Source: Pseudomonadales bacterium (GTDB lineage: Bacteria; Pseudomonadota; Gammaproteobacteria; Pseudomonadales; UBA5518). From it: a stretch of 64,000 nt of DNA. Under the pieces are notes generated by a model. The model ran no database searches, had not been told where the DNA came from, and saw nothing but the letters and a program-made list of their open reading frames with translations. Where the stretch lies: NCBI GenBank assembly GCA_024234165.1, contig JACKOP010000002.1, positions 682,001 to 746,000 on the forward strand. Direction: 5' to 3'. A program made the position numbers and the translations under genes. The first letter of the stretch is position 1; the number at the start of each line of letters is the position of its first letter. Positions 1 to 8,970 of this stretch are shown piece after piece.

Positions 1-1589
1 ACATAGTTCGGCTTGCCGCTCGGCTGGCGCGGTATTTCGGCAATGATGTGCAGGTCGCGCGGCAACTTGTAACCGGCGATATGCACACGCGCTGCGTTCT
101 GCAGTTCCTCCAGCGTCGGCCAGCGACCATCGCGCACCGACACCACCGCGGTGGCCTTCTGGCCCCAGCGTTCGTCCGGCGTGCCAACCACCAGCGCGTC
201 GAACACGTCGGGATGGTTCTTCAGCGCCTGCTCGACTTCCTCGGGGAAGATCTTCTCGCCCCCGCTGTTGATGCAGTTCGACCCGCGACCGAAAACGGTG
301 ATCGAGCCGTCGGGCTCCAGGCGCGCGGCATCCCCGGTGAGCAACCAGCGTCTGCCCTCGACCTCGACAAAGGTCCTGGCGGTTTTTTCCGCGTCGTTGT
401 AGTACCCGATCGGAATATGCCCGCTGCGCGCAAAGATTCCGGATTCTCCGGGGCGTGCGTGCCGACGCTGCTCCTCGACGATCACGTCCATGTACGGCGT
501 GCGACTCACGTTGCCGAGCCCGTTTTCGGCATCGCTGCGCCGCTGGCCGTTGTCCATGCCCATCTGGCCACCCTCGGAAGAACCAAAGGAATTCGTGATC
601 AGCACGTTCGGGAAATGCTCACGGAAACGCGCCTGCTTCGACTCGGAGAATACCGCGCCTCCGGAACCCACGTTGAATATGCAGCCCAGATCCCAGCGCC
701 CGGGGTTGCGTTCGAGCGCATCGAGCAACGGGATTGCCATCGCGTCACCGACGATGGAGATCGCGTTCACGCGTTCACGTTCGACCAGGTCCCACACATC
801 CTCGGCGATCAGCGAGTGCGCGGGGTTCAGCACTACCTTGCTGCCGGCCAGCAACTGGATGCACGCATACCACCAGCATGCACCGTGCATCAGTGGTGCG
901 AGCGGCAGGCCGATCACGACGAAACCTTCCTGCGCACGCACCGCGATCTCTGCGGGTGCCGTGATCGGGCCAGCGGGATGGAAGTGGCCACCGCCTCCCA
1001 TCGCAGCGAAGAACACGGCCTTGTGTGGCCACATCACGCCCTTCGGCATGCCGGTGGTGCCGCCGGTATAAAGCAGGAACAGATCATCATCGGAACGTTC
1101 GGCGAAGCCCCGTGTCTCGGCCCCGCTCGCAACGGCATTCTCGTAGGAGGCCGCACCGATGGAATCCGGGTCGAAACCGGTATCGTCGTCGACGCTGACA
1201 AGTACGCGCAGGCGCGGTACGGCACCACGCACCGCCGCGATATGCGGCACGAACTCGCGATGGTGGATGCAGCCGACCATGTCCGAGTTGCCGAAGACGT
1301 GTACGAGTTCTTCGTCGACGTAGCGGAAGTTCACGTTCACCGGCACGGCACAAATCTTGAAACAGGCGAGCATGCCTTCCAGGTATTCGTTGCAGTTGTG
1401 CAGGTAAAGTCCCACCTTGTCACCGGCACCGATACCCTGCGCCTCCAGATAATGCGCCAGCCGGTTCGCACGCCGGTCGAGGTCCGCGTAACTCAGGCGC
1501 GCAGCCCCACATACCAGCGCCTCGCGCCCGGGGACGGCGTCGGCGACGATCTCGAACAGGTCGGCGATGTTGAAATGCCTGGCGGGCAT
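1..1589 (-). CDS. Acyl-CoA synthetase (AMP-forming), C-terminus cut by window edge
   Basis: This enzyme would activate a carboxylic (probably fatty) acid to acyl-AMP and then acyl-CoA in the cytoplasm. The frame starts at ATG 1587-1589 and stays open to the left edge, giving about 529 residues, nearly full length for the ANL superfamily. Seen directly are the P-loop-like YTGGTTGMPKGV around 1035-1070 and, near the left edge, the hinge/C-terminal region (GGEKIFPEE, then PSGKPNY carrying the catalytic Lys motif). Its N-terminus (MPARHFNIADLFE) resembles FadD-like acyl-CoA synthetases. It lies just downstream of der with a gap of about 118 bp, so it probably has its own promoter. Substrate cannot be read from the sequence. 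Confidence 0.9.
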   Translation of the reverse strand, partial: MPARHFNIADLFEIVADAVPGREALVCGAARLSYADLDRRANRLAHYLEAQGIGAGDKVGLYLHNCNEYLEGMLACFKICAVPVNVNFRYVDEELVHVFGNSDMVGCIHHREFVPHIAAVRGAVPRLRVLVSVDDDTGFDPDSIGAASYENAVASGAETRGFAERSDDDLFLLYTGGTTGMPKGVMWPHKAVFFAAMGGGGHFHPAGPITAPAEIAVRAQEGFVVIGLPLAPLMHGACWWYACIQLLAGSKVVLNPAHSLIAEDVWDLVERERVNAISIVGDAMAIPLLDALERNPGRWDLGCIFNVGSGGAVFSESKQARFREHFPNVLITNSFGSSEGGQMGMDNGQRRSDAENGLGNVSRTPYMDVIVEEQRRHARPGESGIFARSGHIPIGYYNDAEKTARTFVEVEGRRWLLTGDAARLEPDGSITVFGRGSNCINSGGEKIFPEEVEQALKNHPDVFDALVVGTPDERWGQKATAVVSVRDGRWPTLEELQNAARVHIAGYKLPRDLHIIAEIPRQPSGKPNY

Positions 1590-1707
1590 GGAACGACTCC
1601 GGACGGATGGCTCTGCGCCGAAGCATAAGCGACGCAGAAGAACCGTCGCAAATGACAAAGCCGTCAGAGACCGTTGTCACTCGCACCGTCGCGGCCCACA
1701 GCCAGGT

Positions 1708-3114
1708 TCAGCGCCGGCTCTTCCTGACGTGCTGCATGAGACGCTTGCGCTTGTATTCCTGGCGTGGCGTCAGCGTGTTGCGTCGACCGGCGAACGGATT
1801 GGTGCCGGTGACGAACTCGATTCGCAACGGTGTGCCAACCAGCGCCAGTTCGCGGCGATAGACGTTCTCGAGGTAGCGGCGATAGTGTTCCGGAACGTCT
1901 GCTGTCTGGTTGCCGTGGATCACGATCAGCGGCGGATTGCTGCCACCGGGATGCGCCATGCGCAACTTGATCCGGCGTCCGTGCACCAGCGGCGGTGCAT
2001 GCGCGGCCACTGCAGACTCGAGAATCGCCGTCAGCCGGTTGGTTGGCAACTTGCGCTGTGCCGAGACCCACGCACGGTCGATCGCCGCATAGAGCTGCCC
2101 GACGTTCGAACCGTGCAGCGCCGAGATGAAATGCACTTCGGCGAAGTCTGCAAACGCAAGCCGTCGTTCGAGTTCGTTCTTCAGCGCTGCCCTGCGATCC
2201 GCCGGCAGGCCATCCCACTTGTTGCACACGATGATCAGCGCGCGGCCACTGTCGATCACGTGCCCGAGCAGGTGCACGTCCTGCTCGACCAGTCCTTCCT
2301 GCGCATCGATCAGCACCAGCACCACGTTGGCATCGGCGATCGCCTGCAGGGTCTTCACGATGGAAAACTTCTCGACCGTTTCGTGCACGCTGCGCCGGCG
2401 TCGCAACCCCGCCGTATCGATCAGGGTGTAGCGTGTATCGCCACGCTCGAAATCGATGTAGACGCTGTCGCGCGTGGTGCCCGGCTGATCAAAGACCACC
2501 ACGCGCTCCTCGCCGAGGATACGATTGACCAGCGTGGACTTGCCTACATTCGGTCGTCCGACCACCGCGACGCGCACGCGTGCGCCCGCCCCCGGCTCTG
2601 CCTCTTCTCCCGGCGCCTCGGTCGGTGGAATGGCCGCGAGCAATGCCCGCTCGAGCCGACCCATGTTGCGTCCGTGGGCTGCGCTGACGGCGATCAGCTC
2701 CGGCGCGCCAAGCTCGTGGAATTCGGCACTCGCGAGCAGCTCGTCGGTGCCGTCGATCTTGTTCACCACCAACAGGAACGGCTTGCCGCTCGCTCGCAGC
2801 AACGCGAGGATCCGCTGGTCTGCCGGGGTCACGCCGGCGCGTGCGTCGACCAGCACCAGCGCAAGATCGCATTCCGCGATCGCCGCCAGCGACTGGCGTG
2901 CCATTTCGCTGTCGATCCCCTCTTCCTGTCCACTCAAGCCACCGGTGTCGACGACGATGAAACGCCGTCCGTCGACGTGGAACTCACCGTACTGGCGATC
3001 GCGCGTGAGTCCGGGAATGTCGGCGACCAGTGCATCGCGACTGCGCGTGAGACGATTGAACAGCGTCGATTTGCCGACGTTCGGCCGCCCGACCAGCGCA
3101 ATCACCGGAACCAT
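1708..3114 (-). CDS. der: Ribosome biogenesis GTPase Der (EngA)
   Basis: A double-GTPase factor needed for maturation of the 50S ribosomal subunit. The 468-residue protein carries two tandem G domains: GRPNVGKS at residues 9-16 and again at 186-193, with DTGG at 56-59, NKID at 118-121 and a second NKWD further on. A C-terminal KH-like domain follows, with a basic tail. Length is normal for the family. It sits 12 bp downstream of bamB at the end of the hisS-yfgM-bamB-der string typical of gammaproteobacteria, so it is probably co-transcribed. Confidence 0.97.
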   Translation of the reverse strand: MVPVIALVGRPNVGKSTLFNRLTRSRDALVADIPGLTRDRQYGEFHVDGRRFIVVDTGGLSGQEEGIDSEMARQSLAAIAECDLALVLVDARAGVTPADQRILALLRASGKPFLLVVNKIDGTDELLASAEFHELGAPELIAVSAAHGRNMGRLERALLAAIPPTEAPGEEAEPGAGARVRVAVVGRPNVGKSTLVNRILGEERVVVFDQPGTTRDSVYIDFERGDTRYTLIDTAGLRRRRSVHETVEKFSIVKTLQAIADANVVLVLIDAQEGLVEQDVHLLGHVIDSGRALIIVCNKWDGLPADRRAALKNELERRLAFADFAEVHFISALHGSNVGQLYAAIDRAWVSAQRKLPTNRLTAILESAVAAHAPPLVHGRRIKLRMAHPGGSNPPLIVIHGNQTADVPEHYRRYLENVYRRELALVGTPLRIEFVTGTNPFAGRRNTLTPRQEYKRKRLMQHVRKSRR

Positions 3115-3126
3115 GTGCGGGTGGAC

Positions 3127-4344
3127 TCAGCGCGAACCGACGCGAAACGCCGTCAGGTCGCCGCTGTTGCCGTAGACATACAGCATGTCGCCAGCGGCCA
3201 CCATATCGGCACGCACGCCGGCGGAGTCGGCGCGCACGCGTCCCGCGACATGCCCGTCGACCTGCGACAGCAGGTGCACGTAGCCGTCGAAATCGGCCAC
3301 GGCCACGTAGCTGCCAACCGCCACCGGGGTACCCGGCAAGCGGCGCGCAAACTGGTCGTTCTGCCAGCGCAGTGCACCACCACCCACTTCGTAGGCACTC
3401 ACGGTGCCGCTGGTTTCCGATACGTAGATGTTGCCGAAACCAGCACCCACGCCGCTGAAGCTGGAGGCGTCGCGAGCCCACAACGGGCGTCCGTTTGCAG
3501 TATCGAGTCCACCCACCTTTCCCTGGTAGGTCACGGCGTAGATCCCCTTCCCGACCAGCGCCAGCCGTCCATCGATGTCGATCGCACGCTCGATTTCGGA
3601 CTGTCCCTGCGGCGTCGCGACACGCGCCTCCCACAACACTGTTCCGACATCGGCCTTGATGGCGATGATGCGCCCGCTCGCGAGTCCCACGTAGGCCACG
3701 CCGTCATCGAGCACGGGTGCCGAGGTGCCGCGCAATGTCAGCAACGGCATGCTGGTATCGTGCGTCCAGCGCCGCGCCCCGGTGCGCGCGTCGAATCCGT
3801 TTATGTTGCCGTCGAGCGTATGCACCACGACCACGTCCCAGTCCGCTGCCGGTGCTGCCAGCACTTCGCTGCTGACACGCGTGCGCCACAACTCGTGCCC
3901 GCTCGCGCTTTCGAGCGCGATCACGTTGCCTGCGGTATCGCCTGCGAGCACCAGATCACCACCCACGCCGACACCACCGGACAGACCGGCATCGACGTCG
4001 ATCTTCCAGCGCCGCTTGCCGGTCGCGGCATCGAATGCGGCAACGGTACCATCGGCGGACGCGGCAAAGATCGTCGTGCCGTCCAGCGCCACCTGCAGAC
4101 GGTTGTACTCCTTGCCCTGACCGTCGCCGACACCGGCACTCCATACCTTGTCCAGCTCGGTTTCAGCCGAGAAATCCGCCAAAGGCGCCGGCTTCAGTGC
4201 TTCCTTTTCTTCCTCGCTGCTGCCGCTGCCCATGCCCTTCACCCAGTCGACGACCGAACACGCTTGCAACAACCCGCCAAGCATGAACAACAGCGCGGTG
4301 CGCGCGACTATGCTGCCGGAGCCGGCCGCGATACGGGTCATCAT
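3127..4344 (-). CDS. bamB: Outer membrane protein assembly factor BamB
   Basis: Lipoprotein subunit of the BAM complex that inserts beta-barrel proteins into the outer membrane. The 405-residue protein has a hydrophobic signal ending in a lipobox (LLQAC, Cys29) followed by repeated PQQ-type beta-propeller blades (for example AFDAATGKRRW and the later GFDARTGARRW). The start ATG overlaps the yfgM stop in an ATGA arrangement; a second ATG follows immediately, so the exact start is uncertain by one codon. It is placed between yfgM and der as in other gammaproteobacteria. Confidence 0.95.
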   Translation of the reverse strand: MMTRIAAGSGSIVARTALLFMLGGLLQACSVVDWVKGMGSGSSEEEKEALKPAPLADFSAETELDKVWSAGVGDGQGKEYNRLQVALDGTTIFAASADGTVAAFDAATGKRRWKIDVDAGLSGGVGVGGDLVLAGDTAGNVIALESASGHELWRTRVSSEVLAAPAADWDVVVVHTLDGNINGFDARTGARRWTHDTSMPLLTLRGTSAPVLDDGVAYVGLASGRIIAIKADVGTVLWEARVATPQGQSEIERAIDIDGRLALVGKGIYAVTYQGKVGGLDTANGRPLWARDASSFSGVGAGFGNIYVSETSGTVSAYEVGGGALRWQNDQFARRLPGTPVAVGSYVAVADFDGYVHLLSQVDGHVAGRVRADSAGVRADMVAAGDMLYVYGNSGDLTAFRVGSR

Positions 4345-5141
4345 GGGTGCGCTCCCTTGTCTTCAGGTGCCGTCTCGGTGGTGATGGCCGCTTCCGTCGT
4401 CACGGGCGCTGCAGTCTGTACTGCCTCACCGGGTGCGGGTTCGGGTTCGAGTTCGAGTTCGCGCAGCTTCATTTGCAACAGTGGCGGCACACGCACATCC
4501 GCTGCTGCCGATGCTGCCTGGTACGCCTGCAGCGCAGCCGCACGATCACCGCGCTGGCGCAGGATGTCGCCGCGCAATTCGTGTCGCTGCCAGAGGAAAT
4601 CGTCGGTGCCGGCCGCCTCGAGCGTGGCGAGCGCCTTGTCCGCACTGCCGGCAGCGAACTGCACGCGAGCCAGCCGCACCCGTGCCAGTGCGCCGAGTTC
4701 CGGATCGGGTGCGCGCCCGAACAATCCGTAGATGCGTGTGGCGAGTGCCCCACGTACGACATCGGGGTTACGATCGAGCACCGCTTCCAGGTGTTGTGCA
4801 GCCTCCGCGAGATCGTCCTTTTCCACCGCGATGCGCGCCAGCATCAGTTGTGTCTGGTCGCCAAGACGCGAAGCCGCCGCGATCTTCAGCAACTCACCGC
4901 CCAGATGGCGGGCATTCGCACGCTGTACCTCGTCCTCGGCCGAGTTCTCCACTGCCTGCAGCAACTGCTGGTACAGCATCGCGGCCTGTTCCCCTCCGGA
5001 CTGATGACGCTGCTGCCACCACTGCCAGCCAAACACGATCACCAGCGCAAGGCCGATACCGGCCAGGGTCGACGTGCCGTTATGCTCCCACCACTGCTTC
5101 AGCGCCCTGATCTGGTCTTCTTCGGTTCTGTAAGGATCCAC
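4341..5141 (-). CDS. yfgM: YfgM-like tetratricopeptide inner-membrane protein (ancillary SecYEG chaperone)
   Basis: In Enterobacteria YfgM is a single-pass inner-membrane protein with periplasmic TPR repeats; it associates with SecYEG and PpiD to hand over exported proteins. Here 266 residues show a short cytoplasmic N-terminus, a TM segment around residues 23-42 and helical TPR-like repeats to about residue 210. An acidic/Ala-Thr rich tail follows. The start is a GTG at 5139-5141 preceded by GGAGAG. The gene overlaps bamB by 4 bp and follows hisS by 18 bp. Confidence 0.85.
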   Translation of the reverse strand: MDPYRTEEDQIRALKQWWEHNGTSTLAGIGLALVIVFGWQWWQQRHQSGGEQAAMLYQQLLQAVENSAEDEVQRANARHLGGELLKIAAASRLGDQTQLMLARIAVEKDDLAEAAQHLEAVLDRNPDVVRGALATRIYGLFGRAPDPELGALARVRLARVQFAAGSADKALATLEAAGTDDFLWQRHELRGDILRQRGDRAAALQAYQAASAAADVRVPPLLQMKLRELELEPEPAPGEAVQTAAPVTTEAAITTETAPEDKGAHP

Positions 5142-5159
5142 ACACTCTCCCCGTCGCGT

Positions 5160-6461
5160 TCAATGCGCTGCGTCCACCCCGGACGCGTTCAACTGTGCTG
5201 CCAGAAATGTCGCCAGGTGCCCGACCTCGACCCCCGTCTGCGGCACTCCACCCTCGCGCAGTGCACGCACGCTGACCTGCGCTGCGGTCAGTTCGTCACC
5301 ACCGACGATCAATGCCAACTCCGCACCACTGCGGTCCGCCTTCTTCATCTGGCTGCGCAGGCTGCCTTCACCGCACGGCATCTGCATGCGCAGCCATGGC
5401 AGCCGATCGCGCAGACCCTCGGCGACCACGAACGCAAAGCGTCGGGCCGCATCGTCTGCAACCACCCAGCACACGTGTGGCCTGGCACGGTCCTGTACCG
5501 TCACGCCGGCCGCAGCAAGCAGCAATACCAGACGTTCGACGCCCATCGCAAAGCCGACCCCGGGCGTTGCCGAACCGCCGAGTTGAGCAACCAGTGCGTC
5601 GTAGCGACCACCGGCGCACACCGTGCCCTGTGCACCCAGGCTGTCGGTGACCCACTCGTAGACGGTCTTGCCGTAGTAATCGAGCCCACGCACCAGTGCC
5701 GGATTGACCCGGTACGCCACGCCCGCAGCGTCGAGCAGTTCGCACAGCCCCTCCATGTGCGCACGCGACTCCTCGTCGAGGTACGTGGCCAGGGACGGTG
5801 CCCCCGCCAGCACCGCACGCGTACCCACATCCTTGCTGTCGAGGATACGCAGCGGATTCGTTCCCAGGCGACGGCGGCTGTCTTCGTCGAGCGCATCGAC
5901 GTGCATACCGAGATACGCGACCAGCGCCTCACGGTAGGCGGCACGCGCCAGCGCGCTGCCAAGCGAATTGATCTCGAGCCGGACCAGGTGTGCCACGCCG
6001 AGGCGTTGCCACAACCGGCTCAGCAGCAGCAGATGTTCGGCTTCTATGTCCGACCCGGACAGCCCGAAGGTCTCGACACCGATCTGGTGAAACTGGCGCT
6101 GGCGCCCCATTTGCGGGCGCTCGTGACGGAACATCGGACCCGTGTACCACAGGCGCAGCGGCAAGGTCTGCAGCAGCCCGTTCTGCAGCACCGCACGCAC
6201 ACAGCCGGCCGTGCCCTCTGGACGCAACGTGAGGCTGTCGCCGTTGCGATCGGCGAACGTGTACATTTCTTTTTCGACGATGTCGGTGACCTCGCCGATC
6301 GAGCGGCCGAACAGTTCGGTCGGCTCGAGCAGCGGCAGGCGGATCTCGTGGTAGGCAAACGCATGCAGCAGCGCGGCAACTTCACGCTCGATGTGCTGCC
6401 ACAGCGCACTCTGTGCGGGCAGGATGTCGGGCATGCCGCGGACGGCCCTCAACTGCTGCAA
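5160..6461 (-). CDS. hisS: Histidine--tRNA ligase
   Basis: Class II aminoacyl-tRNA synthetase charging tRNA-His. The N-terminus LRAVRGMPDILP and motif 2 region (LRPEGTAG) are recognisable, as is the motif 3 region (GVGFAMGVERL). No ATG is available at the expected position. The frame can be extended upstream to a TTG at 6518. I prefer the TTG at 6459-6461 because GGAG lies nine bases before it and the resulting protein (MLQQLRAVRGMPDI) matches the usual HisS N-terminus, giving 433 residues. It lies between ispG and yfgM, the standard gammaproteobacterial order. Confidence 0.93.
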   Translation of the reverse strand: MQQLRAVRGMPDILPAQSALWQHIEREVAALLHAFAYHEIRLPLLEPTELFGRSIGEVTDIVEKEMYTFADRNGDSLTLRPEGTAGCVRAVLQNGLLQTLPLRLWYTGPMFRHERPQMGRQRQFHQIGVETFGLSGSDIEAEHLLLLSRLWQRLGVAHLVRLEINSLGSALARAAYREALVAYLGMHVDALDEDSRRRLGTNPLRILDSKDVGTRAVLAGAPSLATYLDEESRAHMEGLCELLDAAGVAYRVNPALVRGLDYYGKTVYEWVTDSLGAQGTVCAGGRYDALVAQLGGSATPGVGFAMGVERLVLLLAAAGVTVQDRARPHVCWVVADDAARRFAFVVAEGLRDRLPWLRMQMPCGEGSLRSQMKKADRSGAELALIVGGDELTAAQVSVRALREGGVPQTGVEVGHLATFLAAQLNASGVDAAH

Positions 6462-6545
6462 TGCTCTGGTCTCCGAATCTGACGGACAAACCGCCACCAC
6501 GGGCGGGACGCCGGACAAAAAAACATGCGCACGGTATAGCCTGCA

Positions 6546-7670
6546 TCAACCTTTGGCAATCAACGCATCGTCGCCGGCGTCCGGTGCCGCAGCCTTGTCC
6601 GCGAGTGCCGCGCGGATCGTCCGCTCGATGTCATCGACCAGCGATGTCGAATCGGTCTTGTGGTGCGGCTCGCCACCGACGAACACCAGGCTGTGCGGTG
6701 CGCTTCCCGTGACGCCGACGTCCGCTGCACGCGACTCGCCGGGACCGTTCACGTAACAGCCGATGATCGCCACGTCGAGCGGCTCGCGTACATCCTCGAG
6801 ACGCCGCTCGAGTTCGTTCACGGTCGCGATCACGTCGAAGTTCTGCCGCGAACAGCTCGGACAGGCGACGAAGTTGATGCCTTTCGCGCGCAGACGCAGG
6901 CTCTTCAGCACGTCCCAGCCGACCCGGATCTCCTCGACCGGGTCAGCCGCCAGCGAGATGCGGATCGTGTCCCCGATGCCGTCCATCAGCAGCATCCCGA
7001 GACCGATCGCCGACTTGACCGTGCCGCTGCGCAGGCCGCCGGCTTCGGTGATCCCGAGGTGCAGCGGCTGCTCGATCTGACCGGCGATCTTGCGATACGC
7101 CTCGACGGTCATGAACACGTCAGAGGCCTTCAGGCTCACCTTGAAGTCCTGGAAGTCGTGGCGATCGAGGATATCGATGTGCCGCAGCGCCGACTCGACC
7201 ATCGCATCAGCGCACGGTTCCCGGTACTTGCGCTGCAGCTCCTTTTCCAGCGAACCGGCATTGACGCCGATGCGGATCGGAATGCCGTGATCGCGTGCGG
7301 CATCGATCACTGCGCGCACGCGATCCTCGCGGCCGATATTGCCCGGATTGATGCGCAGGCAATCGACCCCGTTCTTCGCCACCGCGAGTGCGATCCGGTA
7401 ATCGAAATGAATATCCGCGACCAGCGGCACGGCGACCTGGCTGCGGATCGCCGCGAAGGCTGCTGCCGCCTCCATGCTCGGCACCGATACACGCACGATA
7501 TCGGCTCCCGCCGCCACCAGCGTCCCGATCTGCGCCACCGTCGCCGCGACATCGCAGGTTTCGGTATTCGTCATGCTCTGCACCGAAATCGGCGCATCGC
7601 CGCCAACCGGCACCGAGCCGACCATGATGCGACGCGAACGCCGCCGGACGATCGGGGAGGCATGCAACAT
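6546..7670 (-). CDS. ispG: 4-hydroxy-3-methylbut-2-en-1-yl diphosphate synthase IspG (GcpE)
   Basis: Fe-S enzyme of the MEP isoprenoid pathway, reductively dehydrating MEcPP to HMBPP. The 374-residue protein has the TIM-barrel N-terminal domain (SVQSMTNTET, ADIHFDYRIA) and the cluster-binding C-terminal domain. Cys270 and Cys273 are in CPSC and Cys305 is in GCYVNGPGE, with Glu312 as the fourth ligand expected for the family. It begins one base after the rodZ stop codon, so translational coupling with rodZ is likely. As a 4Fe-4S enzyme it depends on a cluster assembly machinery that is only partly represented in this window. Confidence 0.96.
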   Translation of the reverse strand: MLHASPIVRRRSRRIMVGSVPVGGDAPISVQSMTNTETCDVAATVAQIGTLVAAGADIVRVSVPSMEAAAAFAAIRSQVAVPLVADIHFDYRIALAVAKNGVDCLRINPGNIGREDRVRAVIDAARDHGIPIRIGVNAGSLEKELQRKYREPCADAMVESALRHIDILDRHDFQDFKVSLKASDVFMTVEAYRKIAGQIEQPLHLGITEAGGLRSGTVKSAIGLGMLLMDGIGDTIRISLAADPVEEIRVGWDVLKSLRLRAKGINFVACPSCSRQNFDVIATVNELERRLEDVREPLDVAIIGCYVNGPGESRAADVGVTGSAPHSLVFVGGEPHHKTDSTSLVDDIERTIRAALADKAAAPDAGDDALIAKG

Positions 7671-7671
7671 C

Positions 7672-8178
7672 TCAGCGGGTATCCGTTGGCGGCTCGTGCT
7701 CCGGCACCGTCAGCGGCACGACCTGCGCACCGGCACCGGTTTCGACCGTGACCACGGCATCGACCACGGCATGGCTTGCCGCGGACGGAGCACGATTGTG
7801 AAAAAGGTAGAGTGCACTCGCTGCGAGCAGCGCCACCACCACGCCGATACGCCCCGCACCCGAGGTAGCGCGCGCTCGCTGCCGCTTCGCGGCACCGGGG
7901 CGTGCAGCCGAACCGGCGTGCGCACGCGCCTGCAGGTAGTCATCGACGATCTCCTGCGGATCGAGTCCGAGCAGCCGCGCGTAGTTGCGCAGGTAGCCGC
8001 GCACAAAGGTATCGCCACGGATGCGTTCATGGCTGTTCTGCTCGAGCGCGCGCACGAAGGACTGCAGCAGCTGCAGCTCCTCGGCAACCTCGCTGACACT
8101 CAGGCCTGCAGCCTCGCGCGCGGCCCGCAGTCGCTCGCCCGGCCCGCCTTCCGTGCTGGAATCACTCACGCGTGTCAT
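7672..8178 (-). CDS. rodZ: Short RodZ-like helix-turn-helix membrane protein
   Basis: RodZ links the MreB cytoskeleton to the cell-wall elongation machinery. The 168-residue protein has the Xre-type HTH domain (about residues 14-75, GERLRAAREAAGLSVSEVAEEL), a basic juxtamembrane stretch at 98-108 and one TM helix at about 109-128. Only about 40 periplasmic residues follow, Pro/Val/Thr-rich, so the usual DUF4115 periplasmic domain of full-length RodZ (over 300 residues) is absent. Position between pilW and ispG fits rodZ. The stop is clean and flanking genes are intact, so this looks like a natural short form rather than a frameshift. Confidence 0.82.
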   Translation of the reverse strand: MTRVSDSSTEGGPGERLRAAREAAGLSVSEVAEELQLLQSFVRALEQNSHERIRGDTFVRGYLRNYARLLGLDPQEIVDDYLQARAHAGSAARPGAAKRQRARATSGAGRIGVVVALLAASALYLFHNRAPSAASHAVVDAVVTVETGAGAQVVPLTVPEHEPPTDTR

Positions 8179-8184
8179 GACAAA

Positions 8185-8970
8185 TCAGTTTCCGGAAAGC
8201 GTGCTGGTGTATTCACGGTATTCCGCCGACCCGGGATACATGTTGCGCAACTGCAGCGCGTAGCTCGCCTCGGCATCACGATCGCCCGTCGAGCGTGCAA
8301 GGCGGATGCCGAGCAGCAGACTGCGTGGCGACTGGCGTGGTGCCGCAGCACGGAACTGGTCGTAGTAACGCATCGCCGTGGCAGCGTTGCCGCGATCGTG
8401 CTCGATGAGCGCCAGCTCCAGCATTGCCGGCCACTGGCGAGCGTCCATCCGGAGTGCGCGCTGCAACATTTCCTCCGCGCGTGCCGTTTCGCCGACCTTG
8501 TTGTAGGCCCGGCCGAGGTTCGCGAACGCGGTCGCACGCGATTCGTAGAGCGTATCGGCCACTACGTGCTCGAGTTCGCGGATCGCACCGCGCGTGTCGC
8601 CTCGCTCGTAGAGAAATGCCGCGTAATTGTTGCGCGCGCGCGAGAACTTCGGGTCGGCCGCGATCGCGCGCCGGAAATGCTCGGTAGCCAGTTCGTATTC
8701 ACCGGTGCGCCAGAACACCTGTGCCAGCGTGTCATGCACCGGCGCCGAGTGCGGGTCGAGTTCGAGCGCACGCCGCAGGTGCACTATCGCCTGTTCCGTA
8801 TTGCCCTTCTCGAGATACGCCGTCGCGGCTTCGACACGACGCTGGATCTCCGCCTCCTTGTCGGCCTTGAACGTGGAGCCGGTGATCGTGGTCGTCGCGC
8901 ACCCACAGAGCAGCACGAGCCCTGCAAGCAGCATCGAGATACCCGAGCGTCGCCATACGGCAGCAATCAT
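8185..8970 (-). CDS. pilW: Type IV pilus biogenesis/stability lipoprotein PilW (PilF)
   Basis: Outer-membrane pilotin that helps multimerise the PilQ secretin. The 261-residue precursor has a signal with a lipobox ending at Cys24 (LCGC). TPR repeats follow, seen as repeated patterns such as AIVHLRRALELDPHSAPVHD and ATEHFRRAIAADPKFSRA. Its start overlaps the rlmN stop by 4 bp (ATGA), matching the conserved rlmN-pilW-rodZ order. No other pilus genes are in this window, so pilus function is inferred from family and context. Confidence 0.9.
   Translation of the reverse strand: MIAAVWRRSGISMLLAGLVLLCGCATTTITGSTFKADKEAEIQRRVEAATAYLEKGNTEQAIVHLRRALELDPHSAPVHDTLAQVFWRTGEYELATEHFRRAIAADPKFSRARNNYAAFLYERGDTRGAIRELEHVVADTLYESRATAFANLGRAYNKVGETARAEEMLQRALRMDARQWPAMLELALIEHDRGNAATAMRYYDQFRAAAPRQSPRSLLLGIRLARSTGDRDAEASYALQLRNMYPGSAEYREYTSTLSGN

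Noticed and set aside
1567..4731. Very long open frame on the plus strand opposite der, bamB and yfgM
   Set aside because: High-GC codon bias leaves the antisense frame open. It has no domain-like sequence, while the minus-strand genes show complete family motifs.
6462..6518. Upstream TTG start of hisS
   Set aside because: It adds 19 residues not usual for HisS and has no ribosome-binding site; the later TTG has GGAG at nine bases.
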